This document shows positions 34,845 through 43,300 of a DNA stretch of 64,000 nt, piece by piece (positions within the stretch are counted from its first letter, which is position 1; each line of letters opens with the position of its first letter). Origin of the DNA: Prolixibacteraceae bacterium. GTDB lineage: Bacteria > Bacteroidota > Bacteroidia > Bacteroidales > Prolixibacteraceae. The stretch lies in contig JABGRN010000004.1 in assembly GCA_018648265.1 (NCBI GenBank), forward strand, positions 1 to 64,000, given 5' to 3'. Both the position numbers and the translations under genes were made by a program. A model generated the notes under the pieces. The model saw only the letters and a list, made by a program, of their open reading frames with translations. It was not told the origin of the DNA and searched no databases.

Positions 34845-36287
34845 TTGAAACGCAAATTTGTTACCAACCTATTATTGCTTCTTTTCCTCAATTTACTAAT
34901 TAAACCTTTTTGGATTTTTGGGATAGACCGCACGGTACAAAATATGGTGGGTGACCAAAGTTATGGATTGTATTTTGCTTTGTTTAATTTTTCGATGATT
35001 TTAAACATTTTCCTTGATGTTGGAATAACCAGTTACAACAACCGTAACATCGCCAGGCACAATTTTTTGCTACCAAAACATTTGTCGAACATTGTTGGTT
35101 TAAAATTTCTGCTTGCCATTGTTTACACCATTTTTAGCCTGGGTATTGCGGCAATAATAGGGTACAACAAAATTCAGTTCCATCTGCTTTTTTTTCTGAT
35201 ATTTAACCAGTTCCTGATTTCGTTTACACTCTATTTGCGCTCGAATATTAGTGCCCTGCACCTGTTTCGTACCGACAGTTTAATTTCGGTACTCGACCGG
35301 AGTTTTATGATTATTATTTGCAGTATCTTATTATTTACAAATGTTTTGGGTGGAAATTTTAGCATCGAATGGTTTGTTTATGCTCAAACAGCTGCTTATG
35401 TTTTAACTTCTTTAATCACCTTTGCAATTGTTCTTGGAAAATCGGGAAGAATAAAAATCCAATTTAATTTGAAATTTTTTCTGGTATTTCTTCGGAAATC
35501 TTATCCTTATGCTTTGCTTATTTTGTTGATGTCGTTTTACAACCGTATCGATTCAGTAATGATAGAAAGGATTCTCCCAGATCCAATTGGAAAAGAACAA
35601 GCCGGAATTTACGCACAGTCGTTTCGTTTATTAGACGCTGTTTCAATGTTTGGGGTTCTTTTTGCCGGGTTGCTTTTGCCTATTTTTTCAAAAATGATTA
35701 AACAGAAAGAAGAAGTTGGTCAGATGGTTAAGCTTTCGTACACTTTGTTGATTGTCCCTGCCATAATTATTGCCATTTCGAGTGTGTATTATAATCAGGA
35801 AATTATGGCTGCTTTATATAAATCGAATACTGAACATTCGTCTGGGATACTTGGGATTTTAATGATTGGGTTTGTTGGAATTGCAACAACTTATATTTTT
35901 GGAACACTGTTAACTGCAAATGGTAGTTTGAAATATTTAAATATTATGGCCTTTTCGGGAATGGTTTTGAATGTGGTATTAAACCTGATCCTAATTCCAC
36001 GTTATCATGCTTTTGGGTCGGCTTACGCAAGTTTGACTACACAAATTTTTACAGCAGCAATTCAAGTAGTTTTAGTTATCGTTATTTTTAAAATGAAACC
36101 TGAAATAAAATTTATAATTCAGCTTTTAATGTTTGTTGGAATTGTTGTGGTTTTTGGAACTGTTTCTAAAAGTTTTGACAACTGGTTCTATGGCTACCTG
36201 GCAATGATTTCTATTTCCATATTGTTTGCCTTTTTTCTTAAATTATTCAGTTTAAAAGATTTGTACCAAATTATCCGCTACAAATAA
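34845..36287 (+). CDS. Polysaccharide flippase (Wzx/MOP superfamily), TTG start
   Basis: A 480-residue polytopic membrane protein with about 12-14 hydrophobic segments and the charged inter-helix pattern of Wzx-type flippases (MOP exporters), which move lipid-linked oligosaccharides across the inner membrane. A stop codon at 34836-34838 bounds the frame, and the only standard initiator before the first membrane helix is TTG at 34845; the first ATG, about 33 codons later, would delete that helix. The gene is 10 bp after the FkbM gene and 1 bp before the DUF3267 gene, so the three form an operon. Confidence 0.85.
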   Translation: MKRKFVTNLLLLLFLNLLIKPFWIFGIDRTVQNMVGDQSYGLYFALFNFSMILNIFLDVGITSYNNRNIARHNFLLPKHLSNIVGLKFLLAIVYTIFSLGIAAIIGYNKIQFHLLFFLIFNQFLISFTLYLRSNISALHLFRTDSLISVLDRSFMIIICSILLFTNVLGGNFSIEWFVYAQTAAYVLTSLITFAIVLGKSGRIKIQFNLKFFLVFLRKSYPYALLILLMSFYNRIDSVMIERILPDPIGKEQAGIYAQSFRLLDAVSMFGVLFAGLLLPIFSKMIKQKEEVGQMVKLSYTLLIVPAIIIAISSVYYNQEIMAALYKSNTEHSSGILGILMIGFVGIATTYIFGTLLTANGSLKYLNIMAFSGMVLNVVLNLILIPRYHAFGSAYASLTTQIFTAAIQVVLVIVIFKMKPEIKFIIQLLMFVGIVVVFGTVSKSFDNWFYGYLAMISISILFAFFLKLFSLKDLYQIIRYK

Positions 36288-36288
36288 A

Positions 36289-36924
36289 ATGGCAAATCCA
36301 ACAATTAAAGAACTGCAAAACAATGAAAAGTATGAGTTAATTGCCGAACTCAATCACAATCAAATAAAAGATTTTGTACTTAAACAATTGTCAGTGGGAG
36401 GAAGAATCATTCGACTATTTATGATTTACCAGTTGCTAATGATCCTGATTGGACTTTTCTTTTTTACACGATCTATTGTTTTTGCTTTTCATGATAATCC
36501 GGGACCACTCTTTTATTCCATTGCAGCACTTATTTTTTGCTTTTCGTTTTTAATTATTATTCATGAACTGTTACACGGAGTTGCACTAAAACTTACCGGA
36601 GCAAAACAAATCAATTTTGGTGGCTATCTAAAAAAATTCATTTTTTATGCCGAAGCCGATCAACATGTTATCAACCGAAAACAATTTGCTTTTATAGCCT
36701 TAACTCCGCTGATAGTAATAAAATTGACCACTTTAGTTGGAGTAATTTTATTTTACAACCAAGCCATTTTCTTCTTTCTGATTTTTATTATGAGTGCACA
36801 CAGCATGTTTTGCGCGGGTGATATCGGGCTGCTTTCGATTTTTTATAAAAACAAAGAATCGGATATTTATACTTTTGATGTGAAAGAGGAAAAGACAAGT
36901 TATTATTTCAAAAAGATTAAATAG
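36289..36924 (+). CDS. DUF3267 membrane metallopeptidase-like protein
   Basis: A 211-residue protein of the DUF3267 family with about four membrane helices (approximately 42-65, 75-98, 130-155 and 158-180). The HELLH motif (92-96) lies within a membrane helix, as in site-2 proteases, so a zinc intramembrane protease activity is plausible but unproven. It starts 1 bp after the flippase stop. No substrate is suggested by the neighbours. Confidence 0.8.
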   Translation: MANPTIKELQNNEKYELIAELNHNQIKDFVLKQLSVGGRIIRLFMIYQLLMILIGLFFFTRSIVFAFHDNPGPLFYSIAALIFCFSFLIIIHELLHGVALKLTGAKQINFGGYLKKFIFYAEADQHVINRKQFAFIALTPLIVIKLTTLVGVILFYNQAIFFFLIFIMSAHSMFCAGDIGLLSIFYKNKESDIYTFDVKEEKTSYYFKKIK

Positions 36925-36935
36925 TAGGCTTTTTT

Positions 36936-37068
36936 ATTATACTTAAAAATTATACGTCTTTCTGCAAATTCTTTAAGTATACTTAAAGTTTTATGAAAAA
37001 TTACCATAATGTTTTAGTATAATTAGATTATTCGTTACATTTGCAAAATATTTTCATTATACTTAAAA
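36936..37068. promoter_or_regulatory. Operator-like cluster: palindrome and repeated half-sites
   Basis: An 18-bp perfect palindrome lies at 36971-36988, with half-site ATACTTAAA. The 13-mer ATTATACTTAAAA occurs identically at 36936-36948 and 37056-37068, exactly 120 bp apart, and a near copy lies inverted at about 37012-37023. The sites surround the -7 element (37036-37043) of the downstream ATPase gene, and the last overlaps its leader just before the ATG. This is the layout of a repressor with several operators or of autoregulation; the regulator is not identified. Confidence 0.5.
37036..37043 (+). promoter_or_regulatory. -7 element of the second DUF4143 ATPase gene
   Basis: TACATTTG matches TAnnTTTG. 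It predicts transcription from about 37050, downstream of the alternative start at 37041, and so supports ATG 37071 as the start codon. Confidence 0.55.
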
Positions 37069-37070
37069 CA

Positions 37071-38270
37071 ATGGGGAATATAAAGCGTGAAAAATATCTC
37101 GAAAAAATACGTCCTTTTATCAACCAACCACTCATAAAAGTATTAATTGGTCAAAGGAGGGTAGGAAAAAGTTTCTTGTTGAAACAGATTATTGATGAGG
37201 TTCTTTTCATTACGAAAAATGCAAACATCATTTTTATTGATAAAGAAAAGTATGAATTTGACCAAATTCAAAATTATCATCAACTGATAGAATTTGTTAA
37301 AAGCCAGCAGAAGGAAGGCACAAATTATCTGTTTATTGATGAAGTCCAGGAAATTAAAGGATTTGAAAAAGCTTTGAGAAGTTTATTGTCGGATAAAATT
37401 TTTGACATCTACTGCACGGGCAGTAATGCAAATATGCTCTCGACCGACATTGCAACTTTTTTGAGTGGACGCCAAATGGTATTTAAAATATACAGTTTGT
37501 CGTTTACCGAATTCTGTCAGTTTCACAATTACAAACTCAACACCAGCGCGTTAAATAAGTATTTAAAATATGGTGGATTACCTTATTTGATTCACCTCCC
37601 GAAAGATGACTCAATAATTTTCGATTATCTTGATAATATTTATGCAACCATCCTTTTCCGCGACATTGTATCGCGGAATGAAATCAGGGATGTTTCATTT
37701 TTAAACAATTTGTTAAAATTTCTGGCCGATAATACCGGAAGTTTGGTTTCAGCAAAAAAAATATCTGACTATCTAAAATCGCAACAATCTTCTAAATCGG
37801 TTTCAGTTATTTTAAACTACATCACTTACCTTGAAAATGCCTATTTTATTTTTAAAACAAAACGGAAAGATATTCAGGGAAAGAAAATATTTGAAGTTGG
37901 AGAGAAATATTATTTTGAAGATTTTGGCTTGAGGAATTCAGTAATCGGCTACAAAATTAGCGACATAAATAAGATTACTGAAAATGCCGTTTATCTGCAT
38001 TTACTAATTAACGGGTACAAAATCTACATTGGCAAAACAGGCAATAAAGAGATTGATTTTATTGCAGAACGGCAAAATGAAACCCTCTACATTCAGGTTA
38101 CAACCTACCTAAGCGATGAAAAAGTAATTCAGCGCGAATTTGGGAATTTATTGGCAATCCCGGATAATTATCCAAAGCTGGTTGTTTCGCTCGATGAATT
38201 TTCCGGGAACTCGACATACAAAGGAATCCAGCATTTGACTCTGCTGGAGTTTTTATCAGAAAGTATTTAA
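37071..38270 (+). CDS. AAA ATPase with DUF4143 domain (second copy)
   Basis: A 399-residue AAA_14/DUF4143 protein. Walker A is GQRRVGKS (27-34) and Walker B is YLFIDEVQ (86-93). The C-terminal part carries a restriction-endonuclease-like signature (NKEIDFIAER, LYIQVTTYL). It is only distantly related to the ATPase at 22159. The ATG at 37071 is chosen because the promoter lies at 37036-37043. The 3' end overlaps the convergent histidine kinase gene by 4 bp. The function of the family is unknown; its operator-rich upstream region suggests tight control. Confidence 0.86.
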   Translation: MGNIKREKYLEKIRPFINQPLIKVLIGQRRVGKSFLLKQIIDEVLFITKNANIIFIDKEKYEFDQIQNYHQLIEFVKSQQKEGTNYLFIDEVQEIKGFEKALRSLLSDKIFDIYCTGSNANMLSTDIATFLSGRQMVFKIYSLSFTEFCQFHNYKLNTSALNKYLKYGGLPYLIHLPKDDSIIFDYLDNIYATILFRDIVSRNEIRDVSFLNNLLKFLADNTGSLVSAKKISDYLKSQQSSKSVSVILNYITYLENAYFIFKTKRKDIQGKKIFEVGEKYYFEDFGLRNSVIGYKISDINKITENAVYLHLLINGYKIYIGKTGNKEIDFIAERQNETLYIQVTTYLSDEKVIQREFGNLLAIPDNYPKLVVSLDEFSGNSTYKGIQHLTLLEFLSESI

Positions 38271-39619
38271 AAACTTAAAACAGCCATAGTTACTTTTCCT
38301 GGTGTAGAAATTACTTTCAAACTACCACCGTGCATTTGCATAATTTGCCTGGAAAGACTCAACCCAATTCCCGAACCGTTCTCTTTTGTTGTAAAAAACG
38401 GAATGAATATTTTTTCAAGTACATCTTCAGTAATACCGGGGCCATTGTCAATGACCCGAATTTCAGGTCGACCACTTTCCCCAATTCCTGACCAGATTTT
38501 CACTTTCGCATTATTGTTTTCAGCATTTGCCTGAAACGCATTTTTAACCAGATTAATTAACACCTGAGAAATCAACTTCTCGTCGGCCAATATTTCCAGT
38601 TCCTCTGGGTTTACTTCAAAACGAATTTCAATTGATTCAGAGTATTCAAATGATCCGGAAAGGATGTTAATATTTTCAATCAGGGTTTTAGCCAAAAAAT
38701 GCTTCTTTTCGGGCTTGGGAAGCCGTGTTAATTTTCGGTACGAATCCACAAATGAAATCAAGCCTTTGCCTTGTTCCCTGATAACTTCCAATCCACGAAT
38801 AGTAGTTTCTATGGTTTTTTCATTTATTTCTGAAGGGGATTTGATTCCGCCATCAGTGTAGAAATAACGAGCCAAACTCTCCGATAACGATGTAATTGGA
38901 GTTATCGAGTTCATTATTTCATGCATCATCACGCGAATCAGTTTTCGCCATGAATCCAGTTCTTTTTCATCCAACTCATTTTTAATATCCTGTACCGAAA
39001 GCAACATCAACTCTTTTTTTTCAGAAATAAATGAACTCGCTTTAATCAACAATTGAATGGTTCCACTTTCATTATTAAAAGTTACAAGTCCTTGTTCCGA
39101 TGGTTGGATATTTTTAATTGACACGAAAAGTTTGTGATCAATTTTGTCGAGCTGATTTAAGTGAGTCAGCACATCGAGAGATAAAAGTCGTTTTGCCAAT
39201 GAGTTAGAATGTAAAATAAAACCGTTTTTATCGAAGGTTAGTATTCCGGTTGCGGCGTGTTCCATTAATGCCTGAAAATACTGCTCCTGTTGCCGGTTTG
39301 CGATATAAATTTGTTGAATTTGCTTATTTACTTTATTCATGCTTTTATTTAAGTCATGAATTGTTTTATTATTAGTTTTTTCAGGAAACGAGAGTGTTGA
39401 ATCTTCGTTTTTAATGGCATCAAAAAAGTAAAATAGCCGGCGGTTTGTTGTATTCAAAAACCAAACTAAATTTATGGTTTGAATGATAATGGCAATAACC
39501 GGAATAACAGAGATTATGTACATTTCTTTGTGGAAAATCATCCATCCCAGCAAAAGTGCAAGCGCAACCAAAACAAGCACACGTATAAGCAACTGAACGT
39601 ACAGATTTTTACTTATCAT
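38267..39619 (-). CDS. PAS-containing sensor histidine kinase (NtrY-like)
   Basis: A 450-residue membrane histidine kinase. Two membrane helices (about 8-28 and 34-55) enclose only a few periplasmic residues, so it probably senses within or at the membrane, or through its PAS domain (about 112-210). The phosphoacceptor is H233 in MMHEIMNSITP, and the HATPase domain (about 330-450) has NLVKNAFQA, DNGPGI and GSGIGLSLSRQIM. Its ATG overlaps the stop of the sigma-54 activator gene (39616-39619), so the two are translationally coupled partners. They face the pump operon, whose promoters carry sigma-54 elements. Confidence 0.92.
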   Translation of the reverse strand: MISKNLYVQLLIRVLVLVALALLLGWMIFHKEMYIISVIPVIAIIIQTINLVWFLNTTNRRLFYFFDAIKNEDSTLSFPEKTNNKTIHDLNKSMNKVNKQIQQIYIANRQQEQYFQALMEHAATGILTFDKNGFILHSNSLAKRLLSLDVLTHLNQLDKIDHKLFVSIKNIQPSEQGLVTFNNESGTIQLLIKASSFISEKKELMLLSVQDIKNELDEKELDSWRKLIRVMMHEIMNSITPITSLSESLARYFYTDGGIKSPSEINEKTIETTIRGLEVIREQGKGLISFVDSYRKLTRLPKPEKKHFLAKTLIENINILSGSFEYSESIEIRFEVNPEELEILADEKLISQVLINLVKNAFQANAENNNAKVKIWSGIGESGRPEIRVIDNGPGITEDVLEKIFIPFFTTKENGSGIGLSLSRQIMQMHGGSLKVISTPGKVTMAVLSF

Positions 39620-40980
39620 ATTCCGTATTTTTTAATTTTATTGTATAATGTCTGACGAGTAATTCCCAATTGGTCGGCCGCCAAACTCATATTGCCTGTG
39701 CTTTTTTCGATGGCATTAATAATCATCTGCTTTTCCATCTCTTCAATCGTATGATGTTGGTCGTCAAATTTACCAGAAAGAACCGGGCGGAAGAAAAAAT
39801 CTTCTGGCTTCAACACCAATGAATCGCTAAGAATTACAGCCTTTTCTATGGTGTGTTGTAACTCGCGAATATTTCCCGGCCACAAGCATTTTAACAATTT
39901 ATTCTGTGCAGTTTGATTAATTTTCAGGCCATGTTTTTCATATTTAGAAGAATATTTTTTTAGAAAGAAATCGGCCAAAACAATAATATCGTCTCCCCTG
40001 TTTCTCAACGGTGGCACCTCAATTTGAATTGTATTAATACGATACAGAAGATCTTCGCGAAACAAACCTTCACCAACCATTTGTTGCAGGTTTTTATTGG
40101 TTGCACAAACCAGTCGGATATTAACAGGGATTGTTTTATCTGAACCCAAACGCATGAACCGGCGATTCTGAATAGCAGCTAAAAGTTTAGCCTGCAAATG
40201 AAACGAAAGGTTTCCAATTTCATCAAGAAACAAAGTGCCATTATTTGCTGTTTCAAATTTGCCGGCGCGATTTTCCCGTGCATCTGTGAATGCTCCTTTT
40301 ACATGCCCAAAAAGTTCGCTTTCAAACAGGGTTTCACTTACCGCACCCATGTCAACATTTACCATTACTTCATGGCTTCGCAGCGACAACCTATGAATTT
40401 CGCGTGCGATCAACTCTTTACCTGTGCCATTTTCGCCTGTAATTAAAATATTGGCATTAGTTTTTGCCACCTTCCGAACCATATTTAAAACCTTCATCAA
40501 TTGTGGCGACGAACCAATAATATATTTCTGATCGCGATTTAATTCTTGTTTTAACCCTTTCTCTTTTTGTTTCAGTTGACCAAGCTCTTTTTTTGAAAAG
40601 TTAAGTTGAACAGCAGCTTTTACAGTTGCCAGCAACTTGCCGTTTTCCCAAGGTTTTGGAACAAAATCAGTGGCTCCCTGTTTTAAAGCTTTTACCGCCA
40701 ATTCCACGTCGCTGTATGCAGTAATTAATACAACCGAAATATCCGGATTGCTCTTTTTTATCTGGTTGAGCCAGTACAAACCTTCGTTGCCGGTATTTAC
40801 CCCGGCCTGAAAATTCATATCTAAAATAACGAGATTATACTCAATATTTTTTAATTCGGAAGGAATAAGGTTTGGATTTGAAATTCCCTGAATGTGGTCG
40901 AATTCCGGGCCTAAAAATATTTCCAAGGCACTGATAATACTTTTGTTATCGTCAACGATTAAAACATTGCCTTTTGTCAT
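39616..40980 (-). CDS. NtrC-family sigma-54-dependent response regulator
   Basis: A 454-residue bacterial enhancer-binding protein. The receiver domain (about 5-122) has phosphoacceptor D54. The AAA+ domain (about 152-390) has Walker A GENGTGKE (182-189) and the sigma-54 contact loop GAFTDA (229-234), a common variant of GAFTGA. A Fis-type helix-turn-helix (about 412-454; [21 protein letters not shown]) ends the protein. It should oligomerise when phosphorylated by the coupled kinase and drive sigma-54 promoters from upstream sites. The palindromes at 41030 and 41738, each 92 bp before a -24/-12 promoter, are the obvious targets (inference). Confidence 0.95.
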   Translation of the reverse strand: MTKGNVLIVDDNKSIISALEIFLGPEFDHIQGISNPNLIPSELKNIEYNLVILDMNFQAGVNTGNEGLYWLNQIKKSNPDISVVLITAYSDVELAVKALKQGATDFVPKPWENGKLLATVKAAVQLNFSKKELGQLKQKEKGLKQELNRDQKYIIGSSPQLMKVLNMVRKVAKTNANILITGENGTGKELIAREIHRLSLRSHEVMVNVDMGAVSETLFESELFGHVKGAFTDARENRAGKFETANNGTLFLDEIGNLSFHLQAKLLAAIQNRRFMRLGSDKTIPVNIRLVCATNKNLQQMVGEGLFREDLLYRINTIQIEVPPLRNRGDDIIVLADFFLKKYSSKYEKHGLKINQTAQNKLLKCLWPGNIRELQHTIEKAVILSDSLVLKPEDFFFRPVLSGKFDDQHHTIEEMEKQMIINAIEKSTGNMSLAADQLGITRQTLYNKIKKYGI

Positions 40981-40993
40981 CGTATTTTTTATT

Positions 40994-41024
40994 CAAACTT
41001 AAAGGCTTTTAAAATGAAAACCAA
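40994..41024 (-). promoter_or_regulatory. Promoter of the regulator-kinase operon
   Basis: On the minus strand, TTG at 41024-41022 and TAAGTTTG at 41001-40994 are 20 bp apart, the optimal Bacteroidota -33/-7 arrangement, ending 13 bp before the ATG at 40980. The activator's putative site (41030-41046) lies directly upstream of the -33 element, so autoregulation is likely. Confidence 0.65.
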
Positions 41025-41029
41025 TAGTG

Positions 41030-41068
41030 TGTAAAATATTTTTACAGAACTGTGTCAATTATTTTAAC
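41030..41068 (+). promoter_or_regulatory. Upstream activator site 1 (putative enhancer)
   Basis: A 17-bp near-palindrome (41030-41046, TGTAAAATATTTTTACA) is followed 24 bp on, start to start, by a second, weaker dyad (41054-41068). Exactly the same 17-mer recurs at 41738-41754 with the same companion at the same distance. Its position 92 bp upstream of a sigma-54 promoter is typical of an NtrC-type enhancer. Confidence 0.75.
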
Positions 41069-41121
41069 GAAAATAAAATTAAAATATTTGTAATGTCCAT
41101 AAATTCAGATAGTTGGCTTTA

Positions 41122-41137
41122 TGGCATCGTTATGGCA
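41122..41137 (+). promoter_or_regulatory. Sigma-54 (-24/-12) promoter 1
   Basis: TGGCAT, a 5-bp spacer and TGGCA place GG at 41123-41124 and GC at 41135-41136, the required 12-bp periodicity of RpoN promoters (consensus TGGCAC-N5-TTGCA). Transcription would start near 41148, upstream of the small exported protein gene. Fifteen of 16 bases match promoter 2 at 41830. Confidence 0.78.
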
Positions 41138-41260
41138 ATTATTATGGCAAATACGAAAAAGAGAAGTTATGAAACGAGCATGTAAAAGTATTTGCACATA
41201 GGAGAATCATTATCCAGCGAATTCCATCGAATACCTTTAAAAACTAAAAATTACAATGAG

Positions 41261-41599
41261 ATGAAAACAATAAACAAGGTTCAAAAGATAGCACAAAAGA
41301 CAATCGCAGTTGTAGTAAGTATCGTCTTAATAAGTTTTACCGTAAGTGCGCAGGATTTTTGGAAAGAACTCGTTACAACGAATCAGTTTGAACAAATTGC
41401 TTTAGTATTTGCAGATAACACTACGTCATCAAAAAGAGTGTCTTTAAATGAAAACTCTACCCGGGTTTTAGAGTTTTATGAAAAAGCAGTTGAAGAGGAA
41501 TTGGAATTTGAAGAGTGGATGACTTATGAAAATTATTTCCCCGGAAATATAATTCATTTTGAAGAAGAGATTGAAAGTTTCTTGGAACTTGAAAACTGA
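41261..41599 (+). CDS. Small exported acidic protein with LEFExWM motif
   Basis: A 112-residue protein. The signal peptide (basic start, hydrophobic core 14-28) ends at VSAQ, near residue 30. The mature part is acidic and carries LEFEEWM at 81-87, followed by Tyr/Phe residues and a second acidic stretch at the end. The ATG at 41261 is chosen because it starts the signal peptide; a TTG-initiated longer frame from 41192 is not credible. It is the first full gene after sigma-54 promoter 1 and directly abuts a 40-codon ORF sharing the motif. I do not recognise the family. Given its context, a periplasmic stress or signal-modulating protein for the kinase or pump is a guess. Confidence 0.7.
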   Translation: MKTINKVQKIAQKTIAVVVSIVLISFTVSAQDFWKELVTTNQFEQIALVFADNTTSSKRVSLNENSTRVLEFYEKAVEEELEFEEWMTYENYFPGNIIHFEEEIESFLELEN

Positions 41600-41722
41600 A
41601 TGATTAATGACAGCCATTTCAATAAACAGGAAATAAATACAAAAGCCATTTATACAATTGAACAGGAAAAAGGATTGGAATTTGAGAATTGGATGATAGA
41701 AGAAAAAGTGTGGAATTTGTAA
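41600..41722 (+). CDS. 40-residue ORF with LEFExWM motif
   Basis: The ATG at 41600 immediately follows the stop of the previous gene, and the frame runs 40 codons to TAA at 41720-41722. The C-terminal half contains LEFENWM (26-32) followed by acidic residues and Trp, matching the motif at 81-87 of the upstream protein. It has no signal peptide. It may be a small translationally coupled protein or the remnant of a duplicated copy of the upstream gene that has lost its 5' part. Confidence 0.5.
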   Translation: MINDSHFNKQEINTKAIYTIEQEKGLEFENWMIEEKVWNL

Positions 41723-41737
41723 AACCTTAAAACAAGG

Positions 41738-41776
41738 TGTAAAATATTTTTACAAAATTTTGTAAACTATTTTAAC
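41738..41776 (+). promoter_or_regulatory. Upstream activator site 2 (putative enhancer)
   Basis: The 17-mer at 41738-41754 is identical to 41030-41046, and the companion dyad at 41762-41776 differs from its counterpart at only two positions. The distance to the following sigma-54 promoter is again 92 bp, start to start. An AGATAGTT octamer 15 bp before the -24 element (41815-41822) is also conserved with site 1 (41107-41114). Confidence 0.75.
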
Positions 41777-41829
41777 ATCGCTTTCATTTGAAAATAGTCA
41801 ATAACCAAATAATTAGATAGTTACACTTT

Positions 41830-41845
41830 TGGCATCGTTCTGGCA
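41830..41845 (+). promoter_or_regulatory. Sigma-54 (-24/-12) promoter 2, driving the pump operon
   Basis: TGGCAT-N5-TGGCA places GG at 41831-41832 and GC at 41843-41844. The predicted start is near 41856, giving a ~17-nt leader before the TolC-family ATG at 41873. Confidence 0.8.
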
Positions 41846-41872
41846 TAGAAAAACAAAACAAAAAATAAACTA

Positions 41873-43225
41873 ATGCATTTAAAACAATTTATCTCAATTA
41901 TCATATTCACATTCCTGACAGGAAATTCATTGAATGCTCAACAAACCTGGAACTTAAATCAATGTATTTCTTACGCAATAGAAAACAATATAAATTTAAA
42001 AGAATATGAAATTCTGAATAAATTATCTCTGGAAGACTTAAATCAATCGAAAAGGAATCTTTTACCCGGGATTAGCGCCTCAACAAATGCAGGTATTAGT
42101 TATGGCCGTTCAATAGATCCAAATACCAATGATTTTATAAATACAGAATTCTTTAATAATTCTTACAATCTCGGATCTTCAATTGCCGTTTTTGATGGAT
42201 TCCGCTTACAAAATCAAATAAAATATCAAAAATTCAGAAAACAAATATCAGAATACAACCAGTTAAATGCCATCGACGATATAGCATTTAGCGTAATGAC
42301 ATCATTTTTTGACGTAATCTATTATGAGGGAATGCTTGAAATAGCCAAAGAACAGGTTGAAGCCTCGAAGCTAAATTTGAAAACAACAGAAAAACTAACC
42401 GAAGTAGGATTAAAAGCCAAAGCAGATTTATTGGAAATGCGTGCTAATCTGGAAAGTGAAGAACTGAACAGAATTCAGATTGAAAACAACAGAAAAACCG
42501 CACTACTTCGGTTAAAACAACAAATGAATTTTGTGTCGATTGATGAAATGCTATTAACAAATGAACAAAATTCTGTAATTCAAGAATCGATTGAGAATCC
42601 ACAAAGTTTATTCGATCAATTTACTTTGTGGTCGCCTTATTATCAATCTTTTGAAGCCAACTTAAAAGCTACCGAAAAAGGATTGTCAATCAGTCGATCA
42701 AATTTGTACCCTTCAATTTTTGCCAGTGGTTCAATTAATACAAGGTATTCTGAAACCAACACCACTGAATCGGGCAGTATTATTGGATTTAAAGAACAAT
42801 TCCAAAACAATAAAAGTCAATATTTGGGAGCCTCTTTGAGTATCCCTTTATTTAGTAGGTGGGCATACCGATCGAATATTAAAAAGGCAAAATTAGATGT
42901 TGAACGTGCCAAAACTATTCTTGAAAGTGAAAAGCAAAAATTGTTTTTTGAAATGGCAAACGATTTAACCGATTTAGAGGCGCTGAATAAAGAATACAAC
43001 CAATATGTAAAACGAAGCGAAGTTGATAAACTGGCTTTTAAAGCAGCGGAAAAAAAATTTGAGCAGGGTTTGATAAATGTGGTTGAATTTTACATCGCAA
43101 AAAACCGGTTGGCAAATACAAACAGCCAGGTATTACGTGCCCGTCTGCAATGGGAGATTAAAATGAAAACCATTGAGTTTTATAAAGGACAGAGGTTTTG
43201 GGAAACTGAAGAAAGTTTACAGTGA
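41873..43225 (+). CDS. TolC family outer-membrane efflux protein
   Basis: A 450-residue TolC-type protein. A signal peptide ends near residue 22 (SLNAQ). Two long repeats of coiled-coil and beta segments follow, with the typical N-terminal WNLNQCISYAIENN start and repeated LRLKQQMN and VARLRLA-like helices. It should form the trimeric outer-membrane channel of the pump encoded by the next genes. It is the first gene behind sigma-54 promoter 2; the adaptor gene follows after 75 bp. Confidence 0.92.
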   Translation: MHLKQFISIIIFTFLTGNSLNAQQTWNLNQCISYAIENNINLKEYEILNKLSLEDLNQSKRNLLPGISASTNAGISYGRSIDPNTNDFINTEFFNNSYNLGSSIAVFDGFRLQNQIKYQKFRKQISEYNQLNAIDDIAFSVMTSFFDVIYYEGMLEIAKEQVEASKLNLKTTEKLTEVGLKAKADLLEMRANLESEELNRIQIENNRKTALLRLKQQMNFVSIDEMLLTNEQNSVIQESIENPQSLFDQFTLWSPYYQSFEANLKATEKGLSISRSNLYPSIFASGSINTRYSETNTTESGSIIGFKEQFQNNKSQYLGASLSIPLFSRWAYRSNIKKAKLDVERAKTILESEKQKLFFEMANDLTDLEALNKEYNQYVKRSEVDKLAFKAAEKKFEQGLINVVEFYIAKNRLANTNSQVLRARLQWEIKMKTIEFYKGQRFWETEESLQ

Positions 43226-43300
43226 TCAGTCTCAGTAGGCAGTAGATTAGCACGGTCGCGCGTTTAAAAACATGAAATTAAAATATAAAATACGATAACC

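Noticed and set aside
36936-37068. 13-bp target-site duplication of an inserted element
   Set aside because: The interval has no inverted ends, and the motif occurs also as a palindrome and an inverted copy, which fits operators better.
41181-41198. Third copy of the activator palindrome
   Set aside because: It only loosely resembles the 17-mer, lies downstream of the transcript start, and has no associated promoter.
41169-41201. 10-codon ORF (ATG to TAG) just after the predicted sigma-54 start
   Set aside because: Possible leader peptide, but with no repeated regulatory codons and no attenuator-like hairpin pair; such a short frame is expected by chance.
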